Source: DATMXS01 sp050260275 (GTDB lineage Bacteria; Acidobacteriota; Terriglobia; Bryobacterales; Bryobacteraceae). From it: a stretch of DNA of 25,545 nucleotides. The stretch covers positions 1 through 25,545 of the forward strand of contig JBLNBX010000164.1 in assembly GCA_050260275.1 (NCBI GenBank), read 5' to 3'. Below are positions 8,850 through 16,405 of this stretch, one piece after another; the stretch's first letter is position 1, and the number at the start of each line of letters is the position of its first letter. The notes under the pieces were generated by a model. It had not been told where the DNA came from. It made no database searches and saw only the letters and a program-made list of their open reading frames with translations. The translations under genes and the position numbers were made by a program.

Positions 8850-9153
8850 CGGATGTGGCCCCGCTCCGCGTCGGCAAAACGGCGCTGAAGTTGCCGAACA
8901 CGATCGGCGTCCAGCAAGTGAAGCCTGTCAAGGCGAAAACGAATAGCCCATCGTGCAAGCGATGGGAACCTTCTGGGGGGCGGGCTTCGAGCCCGCGCAG
9001 GGCTTTAGCCCTGCAAGCTAGATGTGAACCGCCATATGCGGAGCTGAAGCTCTGCAGCGGATTGAAGTCCGCCCCCCGACCGCTGGATCCGGCCCCCTTG
9101 CCACCGAGCCCACGGCTCCAGTGGCAGCGTGCAAACGTGGCAGAACCGCCCGC
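8850..9153. other. Non-coding interval between convergent genes, filled with hairpin-forming sequence
   Basis: About 300 bases between the end of the double-vWA gene and the end of the beta-barrel gene on the other strand. I see no credible gene here. It holds a small hairpin with CGGCAA (8872-8877) and TTGCCG (8891-8896) arms, a hairpin with CCCATCG (8947-8953) and CGATGGG (8960-8966) arms, and the repeat array at 8975-9076. No run of T residues marks a standard intrinsic terminator on either strand. Confidence 0.7.
8975..9076. repeat. Intergenic hairpin array (GCT-NN-AGC core family), copy 1
   Basis: Four consecutive short palindromes sit here: GCGGGCT/AGCCCGC (8980-8996), GCAGGGCT/AGCCCTGC (8997-9014), GCGGAGCT/AGCTCTGC with one G-T pair (9038-9055), and GCGGATT/AGTCCGC (9057-9072). 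Each has a 2-3 base loop and most keep an AGC/GCT edge. The whole block is enclosed by an outer inverted repeat: GGGGGGCGGGCTTC (8975-8988) pairs with GAAGTCCGCCCCCC, 13 of 14 matching. Bases 8980-9014 are the reverse complement of 25448-25482 with one mismatch in 35. It lies between convergent genes, as a 3'-end or bidirectional transcript-end element would. I recall such arrays from Solibacter-type genomes. Confidence 0.85.
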
Positions 9154-9795
9154 TCAGATTCCGACGCCGAAAAGGAACTCTACCTGGTTCGGCTCGCGCC
9201 GGCCGTATACGAGGTTGGTGCTGCCCTCGCCGCGCCATCGGGTATAGCGGCCTTCGAAGGTGATGCGAAGCAGCATGAGGCGGCGCTCTATGCCGCCGCC
9301 GATGGTGAAACCGGTTTCCGAACTGCTGTGCGAACTGCTGGTGCTCGTGCGCTCCAACACGGGCTGCCCGCCAGGGCCGGTTATGTACCTTTCGGAGTAC
9401 CCCGTTACGTCCGCCGTTAGCCGCATAAACGACGGCCCCGCAGCGACGAACGGATTGAACAACCGGACACGCGGCAGGCGAAGCTTCGCGAGCACCGGCA
9501 CGCGCCACATGGAGCCGCTTTGACGGCTTTCCCACGTAACCCCCGCGTCAGAACCAACCCCCTCCAGGCCTATGCGCCGGTACAGCGCCTCCGCGCCGAG
9601 CGCCAGGGGCCCCAGCCGGATCTCGGCGTACGGACCGCCGGTGAACCCGCTGCTGTTGTCCGTGACCACCGTAGGCCCGGCCTGGTTCGTATACCAGCCG
9701 GGTGAAACAAACCCGCCTTTCAAGCCCCCGCCGATCCCAACCTGCGCGAGGGCCGCCGCTGAAAGACACAAATAGAAAAGAGCGAGACGAAGCAT
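9154..9795 (-). CDS. Outer-membrane beta-barrel protein (OmpA/OMP_b-brl-like)
   Basis: A 213-residue exported protein with a clear signal peptide (MLRLALFYLCLSAAALAQ, cleavage after AQ near residue 18). The mature chain alternates short amphipathic strands and glycine-rich turns, for example GGGLKGGFVSPGW, YAEIRLGPLALGAEALYRR and ITFEGRYTRW, and ends in an aromatic/hydrophobic strand (VEFLFGVGI). This is typical of small 8-stranded barrels (PF13505-like). A serine-rich loop (TSTSSSHSSS) near residues 149-158 would be surface exposed. It lies 12 bases downstream of the aldo/keto reductase gene on the same strand and is probably co-transcribed, with a possible own -10 at 9802-9807. No ligand or pore function can be assigned. 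Confidence 0.8.
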   Translation of the reverse strand: MLRLALFYLCLSAAALAQVGIGGGLKGGFVSPGWYTNQAGPTVVTDNSSGFTGGPYAEIRLGPLALGAEALYRRIGLEGVGSDAGVTWESRQSGSMWRVPVLAKLRLPRVRLFNPFVAAGPSFMRLTADVTGYSERYITGPGGQPVLERTSTSSSHSSSETGFTIGGGIERRLMLLRITFEGRYTRWRGEGSTNLVYGRREPNQVEFLFGVGI

Positions 9796-9801
9796 TCCCG
9801 A

Positions 9802-9807
9802 ATCGTA
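9802..9807 (-). promoter_or_regulatory. Possible -10 box TACGAT before the beta-barrel gene
   Basis: Read on the minus strand, TACGAT ends 6 bases before the ATG at 9795, the same geometry as the TAGAAT boxes elsewhere in the window. It overlaps the stop codon of the upstream gene. A single weak hexamer in an operon context is poor evidence, and CGGGA just before the ATG could be a ribosome-binding site instead. Confidence 0.2.
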
Positions 9808-10920
9808 TCAAGCCAGAAGCGTTTGCGCGCGCATGAGCTGGCGGCGGACGCGCACGCCGTTCGGACAGCTTATGGGGCACGACGTGCACTCGCCGCAGCG
9901 AACGCTGCGAATGGCCTCGGACAGCGCGCGGAATCGCGACCGCGCCATCGCCGTGTCGCCATAGCCGTCTGCGTACATCACGAAGCGCACGATGTCGGAA
10001 GCCGGGAGGCCCTTCGGGCACACGCCATCACAGGCGCCGCACATGCGGCATAGCACGGGACGGATGCGTTCGGACTGCGCCGCGAGCAGCTCCTCGTCAG
10101 CGGCCGTGAACCCGCCCGCCATGGCCTGGATGTCCTCCATCACCTGGTCATGATTGGCCATCCTCACGGCCATAGTGGCTATGCGGTCCGTCTTGAGCAC
10201 CCAGCGAATCGCCGCGACGTGCCCGCCGGGTTTCATGTTGTAGTTGCCGCCCATCACCTTCATGGCCACGACGCCGATGCCGGCCTGTTTCAGGCGGCTG
10301 AGCGCGTCATCAAGCCCGTCGACCGGAAAGCGCCCGCGATCGCGCGGGGTGCCCTGGGCGAAGCTGTATGGAATCATCACCACATCGAACTCGTTCTTGA
10401 GGATGAAATCCATCATGTTGACGAGCCGGTGCGTGCTGAAAGCGCGGAAGCGGATCTTGCCGGCCTTCTGCGCCGCGCGCTGCACGTCGAGCATGTCGCT
10501 GGTGACGTCCGAGGCTTTGTCCTTGTTGCCGATGTACCACAGGTCGAGGTAGTCCGTGCGCAGTTCGCGGAGGCTCTGGTCCAGATTGTCGCGCATGCCG
10601 GCAGCGTTCGAGGCATACGTGCGGCTGGCGAGAATGACGTTCTTGCGGCGCCCCTTGAGCGCCTGCCCCAGGTAGCGCTCGTTGTTGCCGCCCTGGTAGG
10701 CGTGCGCGGTGTCGAAGAAATTGATTCCGACGTCGATGCCCCGGGCGATGACGCTGGGGTCGCTGATGGCCTCGGTGGCAAAGCCCACTTCAGTCACGCG
10801 CAGCCCTGTCTTGCCCAGCGTGCGGTAGCGGGGTTCAACAGTTGCCGGTTTCCGGCTTTGCGCGTGTGCTGCCGCGGCGAGTCCGGACATGAAAAAGAAG
10901 TGGCGGCGGGACGGGTGCAT
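9808..10920 (-). CDS. Tat-exported aldo/keto reductase with C-terminal double [4Fe-4S] motif
   Basis: A 370-residue protein. ATG at 10920 is chosen because it follows AAGGAGA and begins a twin-arginine signal, SRRHFFF (4-10) then a hydrophobic stretch ending AHAQ. A longer upstream frame would run into the hydrolase gene. An aldo/keto reductase barrel covers about 30-290 (LGKTGLRVTEVGF, NFFDTAHAYQGGNNERYLGQAL). Tetrad residues D70 and Y75 are present, but the lysine position is R100 (ILASRT) and the histidine position is G131 (DYLDLWYIGN). At the C-terminus, C291/294/297/301 and C342/345/348/352 form two CxxCxxCxxxC motifs for two 4Fe-4S clusters. Tat export fits folding with a cofactor before secretion. 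The start overlaps the hydrolase stop (TGATG). It is probably a periplasmic redox enzyme of unknown substrate. Confidence 0.9.
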   Translation of the reverse strand: MHPSRRHFFFMSGLAAAAHAQSRKPATVEPRYRTLGKTGLRVTEVGFATEAISDPSVIARGIDVGINFFDTAHAYQGGNNERYLGQALKGRRKNVILASRTYASNAAGMRDNLDQSLRELRTDYLDLWYIGNKDKASDVTSDMLDVQRAAQKAGKIRFRAFSTHRLVNMMDFILKNEFDVVMIPYSFAQGTPRDRGRFPVDGLDDALSRLKQAGIGVVAMKVMGGNYNMKPGGHVAAIRWVLKTDRIATMAVRMANHDQVMEDIQAMAGGFTAADEELLAAQSERIRPVLCRMCGACDGVCPKGLPASDIVRFVMYADGYGDTAMARSRFRALSEAIRSVRCGECTSCPISCPNGVRVRRQLMRAQTLLA

Positions 10921-11969
10921 CAGTTCTCCTTCACGAGGAATCGACGGAGAGCCGCCGCAAATGTTGCGGGGTTCTCGATGTGCGGGAAATGGCCACAGTC
11001 CTCTAACACATCGAAGCGGGCCGTAGGAAGCGCGAACGCCCACAGGCGCGTCGCGGTCTCGGGCTGAAGGTCATTGTCGCCGTGGATCACGAGCACCGGA
11101 GCGGTAACGGCGCTCATCGCCTTCCGCCAGTCGTGGCGCGAGCCGAGACTGAGATACAGCGCCCGCACCACCCAGCCTCCGGCGTCCTCACTGCTCGCGG
11201 GCGTCTCGAACTTTTGGCCGGTGGCCAGGGCGAAGAACTCCGCGGCGCGAAGGTGTTCGGCCGCGAGCTGCTTTTCCGTCTTCGAGAACATCGTCCGGAA
11301 GTTCATGTACTCATTGAGCCAGGCGTCGTACGCAGATCGATGGTTGTCCGGCAACCGGCTCCGGATGTTCTCGAACAAATTCCCGTCGGGCGAGGGCATC
11401 ACCAGCATCGTGGCGGGTGCCACCAGGACCAGCGCCGCGACACGCTCGGGGAACTCGGCTGCGTAGAGAGCCGCGATCAGCCCCCCAAAGGAGTGCCCGA
11501 CGAGCACGATCTTTTCGTCACCGAGGATGCGGCGGATGCGCTCGATATCGGCAATCTGGGCGGCGAGGCCGAGCGTGCGCTCCAGGCGCCGGGTGTTGGA
11601 GAAGCCGCCGGAATCGAAGCGGTCGAAGGGGCGCGTAGAGCCGCCGCAGCCGCGCTGGTCGTAGTAGTGGAAACGGAAGCCGTCGTCCTTGAGGAGCTCG
11701 AGGCCGGGCCAGGGATCGCGCGTGGGGACGCCGGGCCCGCCGTGCACCACGAGCACGTTGCGGCCTTCGCCGGACGAGAAGTGCCGCAGCGTGATGCCTG
11801 GCTCCACCGTCCATAGGCCGGGCGTTGTCTGCGGGGGCGGATCGAGCGCGAGTTCGCGAGCGTCGCCGGGAGAGTACATGGGGCCGGTCATCGATCTCCA
11901 TCCCCACACGCCCGCGAGGATGAGCACTGGAATCGCCGCCAGGGTCAGCAGCAGCCACCTGCGCCGCAT
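10920..11969 (-). CDS. Alpha/beta hydrolase, proline-iminopeptidase-like, with N-terminal membrane anchor
   Basis: A 349-residue hydrolase. A single hydrophobic helix at about 5-24 after MRRR is either an uncleaved anchor or a signal, placing the enzyme outside the cytoplasm. The fold is clear: oxyanion-loop HGGPG (76-80), YYDQRGCGGSTRP near 102-114, nucleophile elbow GHSFGG with S160, acid D298 in VLVIHGDND, and H327 in LEDCGHFP. The HGGPG and DQRGCGGS motifs are those of prolyl aminopeptidases, but many esterases share them, so the substrate is open. It is first in a three-gene minus-strand operon with the aldo/keto reductase and beta-barrel genes. The ATG has no obvious Shine-Dalgarno but lies 7 bases after TAGAAT. 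Confidence 0.9.
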   Translation of the reverse strand: MRRRWLLLTLAAIPVLILAGVWGWRSMTGPMYSPGDARELALDPPPQTTPGLWTVEPGITLRHFSSGEGRNVLVVHGGPGVPTRDPWPGLELLKDDGFRFHYYDQRGCGGSTRPFDRFDSGGFSNTRRLERTLGLAAQIADIERIRRILGDEKIVLVGHSFGGLIAALYAAEFPERVAALVLVAPATMLVMPSPDGNLFENIRSRLPDNHRSAYDAWLNEYMNFRTMFSKTEKQLAAEHLRAAEFFALATGQKFETPASSEDAGGWVVRALYLSLGSRHDWRKAMSAVTAPVLVIHGDNDLQPETATRLWAFALPTARFDVLEDCGHFPHIENPATFAAALRRFLVKEN

Positions 11970-11976
11970 GAGAGCG

Positions 11977-11982
11977 ATTCTA
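11977..11982 (-). promoter_or_regulatory. -10 box TAGAAT for the hydrolase operon, probably leaderless
   Basis: TAGAAT on the minus strand is followed by 7 bases (CGCTCTC) and then the ATG at 11969. The same hexamer sits 6 bases before the GTG at 2529 and 5 bases before the ATG at 18704. There is no ribosome-binding site in between. No good -35 is seen. Confidence 0.5.
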
Positions 11983-12003
11983 ACCCCTCCGTCTCAGCGG
12001 CGC

Positions 12004-12031
12004 TTGAGAACTGTGCCGCTTTTGTTATTCT
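12004..12031 (+). promoter_or_regulatory. Sigma-70-type promoter for the sugar isomerase gene
   Basis: TTGAGA (12004-12009), a 16-base spacer and TATTCT (12026-12031) give a plausible -35/-10 pair, the best-matched pair in the window. Transcription would begin near 12038. AGGAGGA at 12054-12060 is 6 bases before the GTG at 12067. The hydrolase operon promoter lies back to back with it, within 100 bases. Confidence 0.55.
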
Positions 12032-12066
12032 TGTAGCCGCAATAACTCATCCGAGGAGGAGAACCC

Positions 12067-13026
12067 GTGAAGGTAGGTGTTTTCACAGCACTACTGGCGA
12101 ACCTCTCGCTCGATCAGGTAATCGTCAAGCTGAAGGCTCTCGGCATCGACACGGTCGAGCTGGGAACGGGCAATTACCCCGGCGACCCGCACTGCAAGCT
12201 GTCAATGCTCCAGGATGCGAACGCCCTCAAAGAGTTCAAGAAGAAACTGGACGATAACGGTATCTCCATCAGCGCGCTCAGTTGCCACGGTGAGCCGTTG
12301 CACCCCGACCCCGTCGTCGCGAGCAAGCACCAGGAGACCAACACGCAAACCATCCTGCTGGCCGAAAAGCTCGGCGTACCTGTGGTGGTGGATTTCTCCG
12401 GCTGCCCGGGGGACAGCGAGAACGCGAAGTACCCCAACTGGATCACCTGCGCGTGGCCTCCACACTTCCAGGAGATGCTGACCTGGCAGTGGGAACAGAA
12501 GGTTATTCCCTACTGGACCAAGCAGGCCAAGTTTGCCGCCGACCACGGAGTCAAAATTGCCCTCGAGATGCACCCCGGATTCGTTGTCTACAGCCCGGAG
12601 AAGCTGTTGCAGCTTCGTGCCGCGGTGGGCCCGAACGTCGGCGCCAACTTCGACCCGAGCCATCTTTTCTGGCAGGGCATCGACCCGATCAAGGCCGTCA
12701 GGCTGCTGGCGGATTGCATCTTCCACGTACACGCGAAAGACACGCAGATCTACGACTTCAACCTGCCCATGACGGGCGTGCTCGATACCAAGAAGTACAC
12801 CGACGAGCGCAACCGTTCATGGATCTTCCGCACTGTCGGCTACGGGCATCCGGCCGAGTGGTGGGCGGAGTTCATCTCGACGCTCAGAATGTACGGCTAC
12901 GATTACGTGCTGTCGATCGAGCACGAGGATTCGCTGATGTCGCCCGAGGAGGGGTTGACGAAGGCGGTGAACTTCCTCCAGTCGCTCGTGATCAGGGAGA
13001 AGCCGGGCGAGGCGTACTGGGCCTAA
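12067..13026 (+). CDS. Sugar phosphate isomerase/epimerase family protein (AP_endonuc_2/xylose-isomerase-like TIM barrel)
   Basis: A 319-residue TIM-barrel protein of the PF01261 family. Likely metal ligands fit the family pattern: E167 in ALEMHP, D196 and H199 in NFDPSHL, H222 in FHVHAKD, and E285 in SIEHED. An HGEPLHP segment near residue 74 is also typical. Relatives isomerise or epimerise keto-sugars or inositol derivatives, or act as lyases; the exact substrate cannot be read here. No signal peptide is present, so it should be cytoplasmic. GTG at 12067 is supported by a strong AGGAGGA. The gene stands alone between a promoter and an intrinsic terminator, so it is probably monocistronic. 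Length is normal for the family. Confidence 0.9.
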   Translation: MKVGVFTALLANLSLDQVIVKLKALGIDTVELGTGNYPGDPHCKLSMLQDANALKEFKKKLDDNGISISALSCHGEPLHPDPVVASKHQETNTQTILLAEKLGVPVVVDFSGCPGDSENAKYPNWITCAWPPHFQEMLTWQWEQKVIPYWTKQAKFAADHGVKIALEMHPGFVVYSPEKLLQLRAAVGPNVGANFDPSHLFWQGIDPIKAVRLLADCIFHVHAKDTQIYDFNLPMTGVLDTKKYTDERNRSWIFRTVGYGHPAEWWAEFISTLRMYGYDYVLSIEHEDSLMSPEEGLTKAVNFLQSLVIREKPGEAYWA

Positions 13027-13054
13027 GAGCTTCCACAGCCAGAGTTTGGCAAGA

Positions 13055-13087
13055 CCCGGGGACGGCTTCCCGTCCCCGGGTTTTTTT
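13055..13087 (+). terminator. Intrinsic terminator after the sugar isomerase gene
   Basis: An 11-base-pair perfect stem, CCCGGGGACGG (13055-13065) and CCGTCCCCGGG (13070-13080), with a 4-base loop and seven T residues (13081-13087). It begins 28 bases after the stop codon. The opposite strand has no T-run, so it acts on the plus strand and separates this gene from the convergent protease gene. Confidence 0.95.
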
Positions 13088-13091
13088 GTGA

Positions 13092-16000
13092 CTACTTCGT
13101 CTTCACCGGGTCCGGTGGCCGGGAGGGCAGCACCTTCGGATTCTTCTCGATCGCTGCCAGCACTTCCTTGATGGCGCGGTCGAGCTGCGGATCGCGCCCG
13201 GCCATGATGGAAGCCGGATCGTTCTCCACCACGATGTCCGGATCGACGCCGTGGCCCTCGATGATCCAATGCCCGTCCGAGGATGCGAAACCGAACTCGG
13301 GCACGTTCACCTGGCCGCCGTCGATCAGCGTGCCGCGGTTGGTGATGCCAATGACCCCGCCCCAGGACCGTTTTCCGATGAGCGGCCCCAGCCCGGCGCG
13401 CTTGAACATAGCCGGGAAGATGTCGCCGTCGGAGGCCGAAGTCTCGTTCAACAGGCACACCATGTGGCCGTGAAACATAGTCTGCGGATACGTGCCTGCG
13501 GTGTCGTCGGTGCGCGAGAAGCGCGTGGCGAGCAGCTCGCGCCTCAGGCGCTCGATGAGCATCGAGGACACGTTGCCGCCGCCGTTGCCGCGCACGTCGA
13601 TGATGAGCCCCTGCTTCCGGAGCTGGCCGTAGTAGTACTTGATGAACTCGCGTATGCCGGGTGCGCCCATGTCGGGGATGTAGATGTAGCCAACCCGGCC
13701 GCCGGTAGCCTTCAGCACGTACTGGCGGTTGCGCTCAACCATCTCCAGAAATATGAGGTCGGACTCCGAAACCAAGGGCTGGAAGGTGACCTCGCGCGCG
13801 CCCTCGGCAACCGGTTTCGAGTTTAGGGTGAGCCGTACCGGACGATCGGCCTTGCCGCGCAGCAGCCGGTAAGGATTCTCAGTCGCCGGAAGGTCTTCGC
13901 CGTCGATCGCCAGCACGTAATCGCCGACGGAGGCGTTCACGCCGACTTCGGTGAGCGGCGAGCGATAGATCGGCTCCTGGTTCTGGCCCTGGAAGATCTT
14001 CGAGATGCGGTAGCGGCCCGCGGCCTCGTCCAGCTCAAATCTTGCTCCGGGCAACGCGACCCGCGGCCGCGGCGGGATGGCCCAATCGCCGCCGGTGATG
14101 TACGCGTGGCCGATGTTAAGCTCCGCGATCATCTCGCCGATGACGTAGTTCAGATCCGAGCGGTGCCCGACGTACTCGAGCAGCGGCGCGTACTGAACGC
14201 GCAGCTTCTCCCAGTCGTACCCGTGCATGTTCTTGACGTAGAAAAAGTCACGGTAACGGCGCCAGACCTCGTTGAAGATCTGAGTCCACTCCTGCGAGGG
14301 CACGCGGTTGTACATGAGGCCGGCGGTAGAGACGTTCTTCTTGCCGGCCCTGCCGCCCGGCGATGCGTCCATGATGCTGAAGGCCGAGCCCTCGCGGACC
14401 AGCAGTTTCTTGCCGTCGGCGGAAACCGCATAGCCCCGGATGTTGTCGGCCAGCACCGTTTCCTTGCGGTCCTTGATCGAGTAGATTACGAGCGCTGCCT
14501 GCCAGTCGCTGTCGCGGCCATAGTATTGGTTGCCGGTGCGCACATAGAGCAGGTGCCCCTTGAGCGCGTGGAGGCTGCGGTAGTTATCCGGGCTGACGGG
14601 GACGCGAATCACGCGGCTGGCGAGGCCGTCGAAGTCGATCTGAACCGCCTTAGTGCCGGGCTTCTTCTCCTCAGGCTTGGTGTCCGCTGTCTTGGCCACA
14701 TCGCCGGCCGTTGTCTTCACATCCGAGGCGCTGTTCGTGTCGATGGTGATGGTGTCATCCTGCGGCGGGAAGGGGTTCTTGACGTCTTTGCGCAGCGCGT
14801 ACGCGAATATTCCGTCGTTGCGCGCCCCGGCGTAGTTCCACTCGATGTTGCTGAGCTGCGGAGCGTAATCGCGCACGCTCAGGAAATAAAGGTAATCGCC
14901 GTCGGGATCCCACACCGGGTTGGTCTCGTCGAAGATGCCGCTGTCGATGCGGTGGGTCTGGTTCTGGGCGACGTCGTAGATGTATATGGAGCGGATTCCC
15001 TCCGCGCCCGTCATGCTGTAGGCGATCCAGGCGCTGTCCGGCGACCACGTGTAGTCCTGCAACTGGCCGCGCGGCTCGTCGGCGATCTCGATCACCGACT
15101 TGTCCTCCAGCTTCAGCACGTACAGCTTCCCATCCTTGTCGCTGAAGGCGAGCCGCTTGCCGTCGGGCGCCCACACAATGCGGTACCGCATGGCCTTGCC
15201 GCCGGTCGTGAGCTGCTCGATCTTGCCGCTGCCGTCCTGTGGAACCAGGTAGAGTTCCTCTTCGCCGGTGCGGTCCGAGATGAACGCGATGTACCGCCCG
15301 TCGGGCGACCACTCGGCTTCCTTGTCGTGCGCGTCCGAGGAGCGCGTCAGGTTGCGCGCGCTGCCTTTCTCGATCGGCGCGTTGAAAATGTCGCCGCGGG
15401 CGACAAACAGGGCGCGTTCGCCCTTCGGCGACAGGCCGTAATTCTCTATCTGGCTGCCAACATCGATCAGCGCTGGCCGCGAGGGGACGCCGTCGGTCGG
15501 CACGTCAATGGACAGCTTTCGCGGCTTCGCGGAGGCGGAGCGGGTGTCGATCGTGTAGAGTTGGCCGTCCATCTCGTAGATGATTTCGCCGTTCTCGCCC
15601 CGGCTCGGCCAGCGGACGTCCCATTCGGTGGAGTGGGTAAGCTGGCGCGTTCTCTTAGTGGCCGGATCGAACTCGTACAGATTCAGCGTGCCGGAGCGGT
15701 CGCTTGCGAAGTAGATCTTGCTGCCTATCCACATGGGATCGCGCTCGGTGCGCGGCGAGGGCGAAACGGGCTCCACCTGGTGCGTGGCGAGGTCGAGAAT
15801 GTAAAGGTCCTGCTGCCAGCCGCCCTGGTAGCGCTTCCAGGTGCGGAAATCGCGGAACAGAGGCGAGTAGACGATCTTCTTGCCGTCGGGCGACAGATCG
15901 CCGAAGCCCGAGTACGGAATCGGCAGCGGCTTCGGCATGCCGCCTTCGAGCGGAACGGTGTACAGGCGTCCCATCGCAGGCGCCCAGCCGTCACGGAGCG

Positions 16001-16388
16001 AGCGGAAGACGATGGACTTCCCGTCGGGCGTCCAGCCGTAAACCAGGTTGTCGTAGCCCCAGCGCGCGGCCAGCGGGCCGCGAGCAGGATAGTACGTGAG
16101 CTGGCGGGGCGTGCCTCCCGATGCGGGGATCACGTACACCTGTTCGTCGCCATCGTACTGGCCTGTAAAGGCCACCCACTTGCCGTCCGGGGAGAACTTC
16201 GCGAACATCTCGAGCCCGGGGTGGGCCGTGAGGCGGACGGCGGTTCCTCCGGACGCTCCAACGGTCCAGAGGTCGCCCGCGTAGGTGAAAACAATGCGGT
16301 CGCCGTGGATGTCCGGGAAACGGAGAAGGCGCGTCTCGGCCGATGCGGCCATAAGCGCGCACAGAAAGAGCGCTGAAATCCGCAGCAT
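13092..16388 (-). CDS. Secreted tricorn protease homologue (beta-propeller, PDZ, S41-type serine peptidase)
   Basis: A 1098-residue protein. ATG at 16388 begins a signal peptide (MLRISALFLCALMAASA); the frame runs 44 codons further upstream without a second signal. Many WD40-like/PD40 blades follow (SPDGKWVAFTGQYDGDEQVY, TPDGKSIVF, SPDGRYIAFISDRTGEEELYLV) in two propeller regions to about residue 700, broken by a Lys/Thr/Glu/Ala-rich linker at about 548-583. The tricorn core, PDZ and S41 domains follow. Catalytic candidates are H761 (NIGHAYITGGD), S986 (NETSASDGD) and E1055 (DIVVENDPA), with RGNGGG between. This matches the tricorn family in order and length (about 1070 residues in the archaeal enzyme). 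The archaeal enzyme is cytosolic, whereas this one is exported, so it probably degrades peptides in the periplasm or outside. Confidence 0.94.
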   Translation of the reverse strand: MLRISALFLCALMAASAETRLLRFPDIHGDRIVFTYAGDLWTVGASGGTAVRLTAHPGLEMFAKFSPDGKWVAFTGQYDGDEQVYVIPASGGTPRQLTYYPARGPLAARWGYDNLVYGWTPDGKSIVFRSLRDGWAPAMGRLYTVPLEGGMPKPLPIPYSGFGDLSPDGKKIVYSPLFRDFRTWKRYQGGWQQDLYILDLATHQVEPVSPSPRTERDPMWIGSKIYFASDRSGTLNLYEFDPATKRTRQLTHSTEWDVRWPSRGENGEIIYEMDGQLYTIDTRSASAKPRKLSIDVPTDGVPSRPALIDVGSQIENYGLSPKGERALFVARGDIFNAPIEKGSARNLTRSSDAHDKEAEWSPDGRYIAFISDRTGEEELYLVPQDGSGKIEQLTTGGKAMRYRIVWAPDGKRLAFSDKDGKLYVLKLEDKSVIEIADEPRGQLQDYTWSPDSAWIAYSMTGAEGIRSIYIYDVAQNQTHRIDSGIFDETNPVWDPDGDYLYFLSVRDYAPQLSNIEWNYAGARNDGIFAYALRKDVKNPFPPQDDTITIDTNSASDVKTTAGDVAKTADTKPEEKKPGTKAVQIDFDGLASRVIRVPVSPDNYRSLHALKGHLLYVRTGNQYYGRDSDWQAALVIYSIKDRKETVLADNIRGYAVSADGKKLLVREGSAFSIMDASPGGRAGKKNVSTAGLMYNRVPSQEWTQIFNEVWRRYRDFFYVKNMHGYDWEKLRVQYAPLLEYVGHRSDLNYVIGEMIAELNIGHAYITGGDWAIPPRPRVALPGARFELDEAAGRYRISKIFQGQNQEPIYRSPLTEVGVNASVGDYVLAIDGEDLPATENPYRLLRGKADRPVRLTLNSKPVAEGAREVTFQPLVSESDLIFLEMVERNRQYVLKATGGRVGYIYIPDMGAPGIREFIKYYYGQLRKQGLIIDVRGNGGGNVSSMLIERLRRELLATRFSRTDDTAGTYPQTMFHGHMVCLLNETSASDGDIFPAMFKRAGLGPLIGKRSWGGVIGITNRGTLIDGGQVNVPEFGFASSDGHWIIEGHGVDPDIVVENDPASIMAGRDPQLDRAIKEVLAAIEKNPKVLPSRPPDPVKTK

Positions 16389-16396
16389 AGACCCAC

Positions 16397-16405
16397 ACGT
16401 TAGCA
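16397..16405 (-). promoter_or_regulatory. Extended -10 (TGC-TAACGT) for the tricorn homologue
   Basis: On the minus strand TGC is followed directly by TAACGT, an extended -10 arrangement, ending 8 bases before the ATG at 16388. No strong Shine-Dalgarno lies between, so the transcript may be leaderless or nearly so. The hexamer match is only moderate. Confidence 0.35.

Noticed and set aside
8975..9076. CRISPR array
   Set aside because: The units are contiguous palindromes of varying sequence without regular unique spacers, and no cas gene is nearby.
8855..9247. A 130-codon plus-strand frame through the hairpin array
   Set aside because: It translates palindromic repeat sequence, has no ribosome-binding site and runs into the convergent beta-barrel gene.
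10921..11043. Upstream extension of the aldo/keto reductase frame
   Set aside because: It overlaps the hydrolase gene and would bury the twin-arginine signal. ATG 10920 has AAGGAGA before it.
10150..11067. A 305-codon plus-strand frame opposite the aldo/keto reductase
   Set aside because: His/Val/Ala-rich antisense shadow without any recognisable motif; the minus strand carries a full enzyme with Fe-S motifs.
14106..16376. A 756-codon open frame on the plus strand opposite the tricorn gene
   Set aside because: It is the antisense shadow of a GC-rich coding sequence. Its translation is low-complexity Ala/Val/Arg/Asp-rich with no domain, while the minus strand has a complete, motif-rich tricorn protein.
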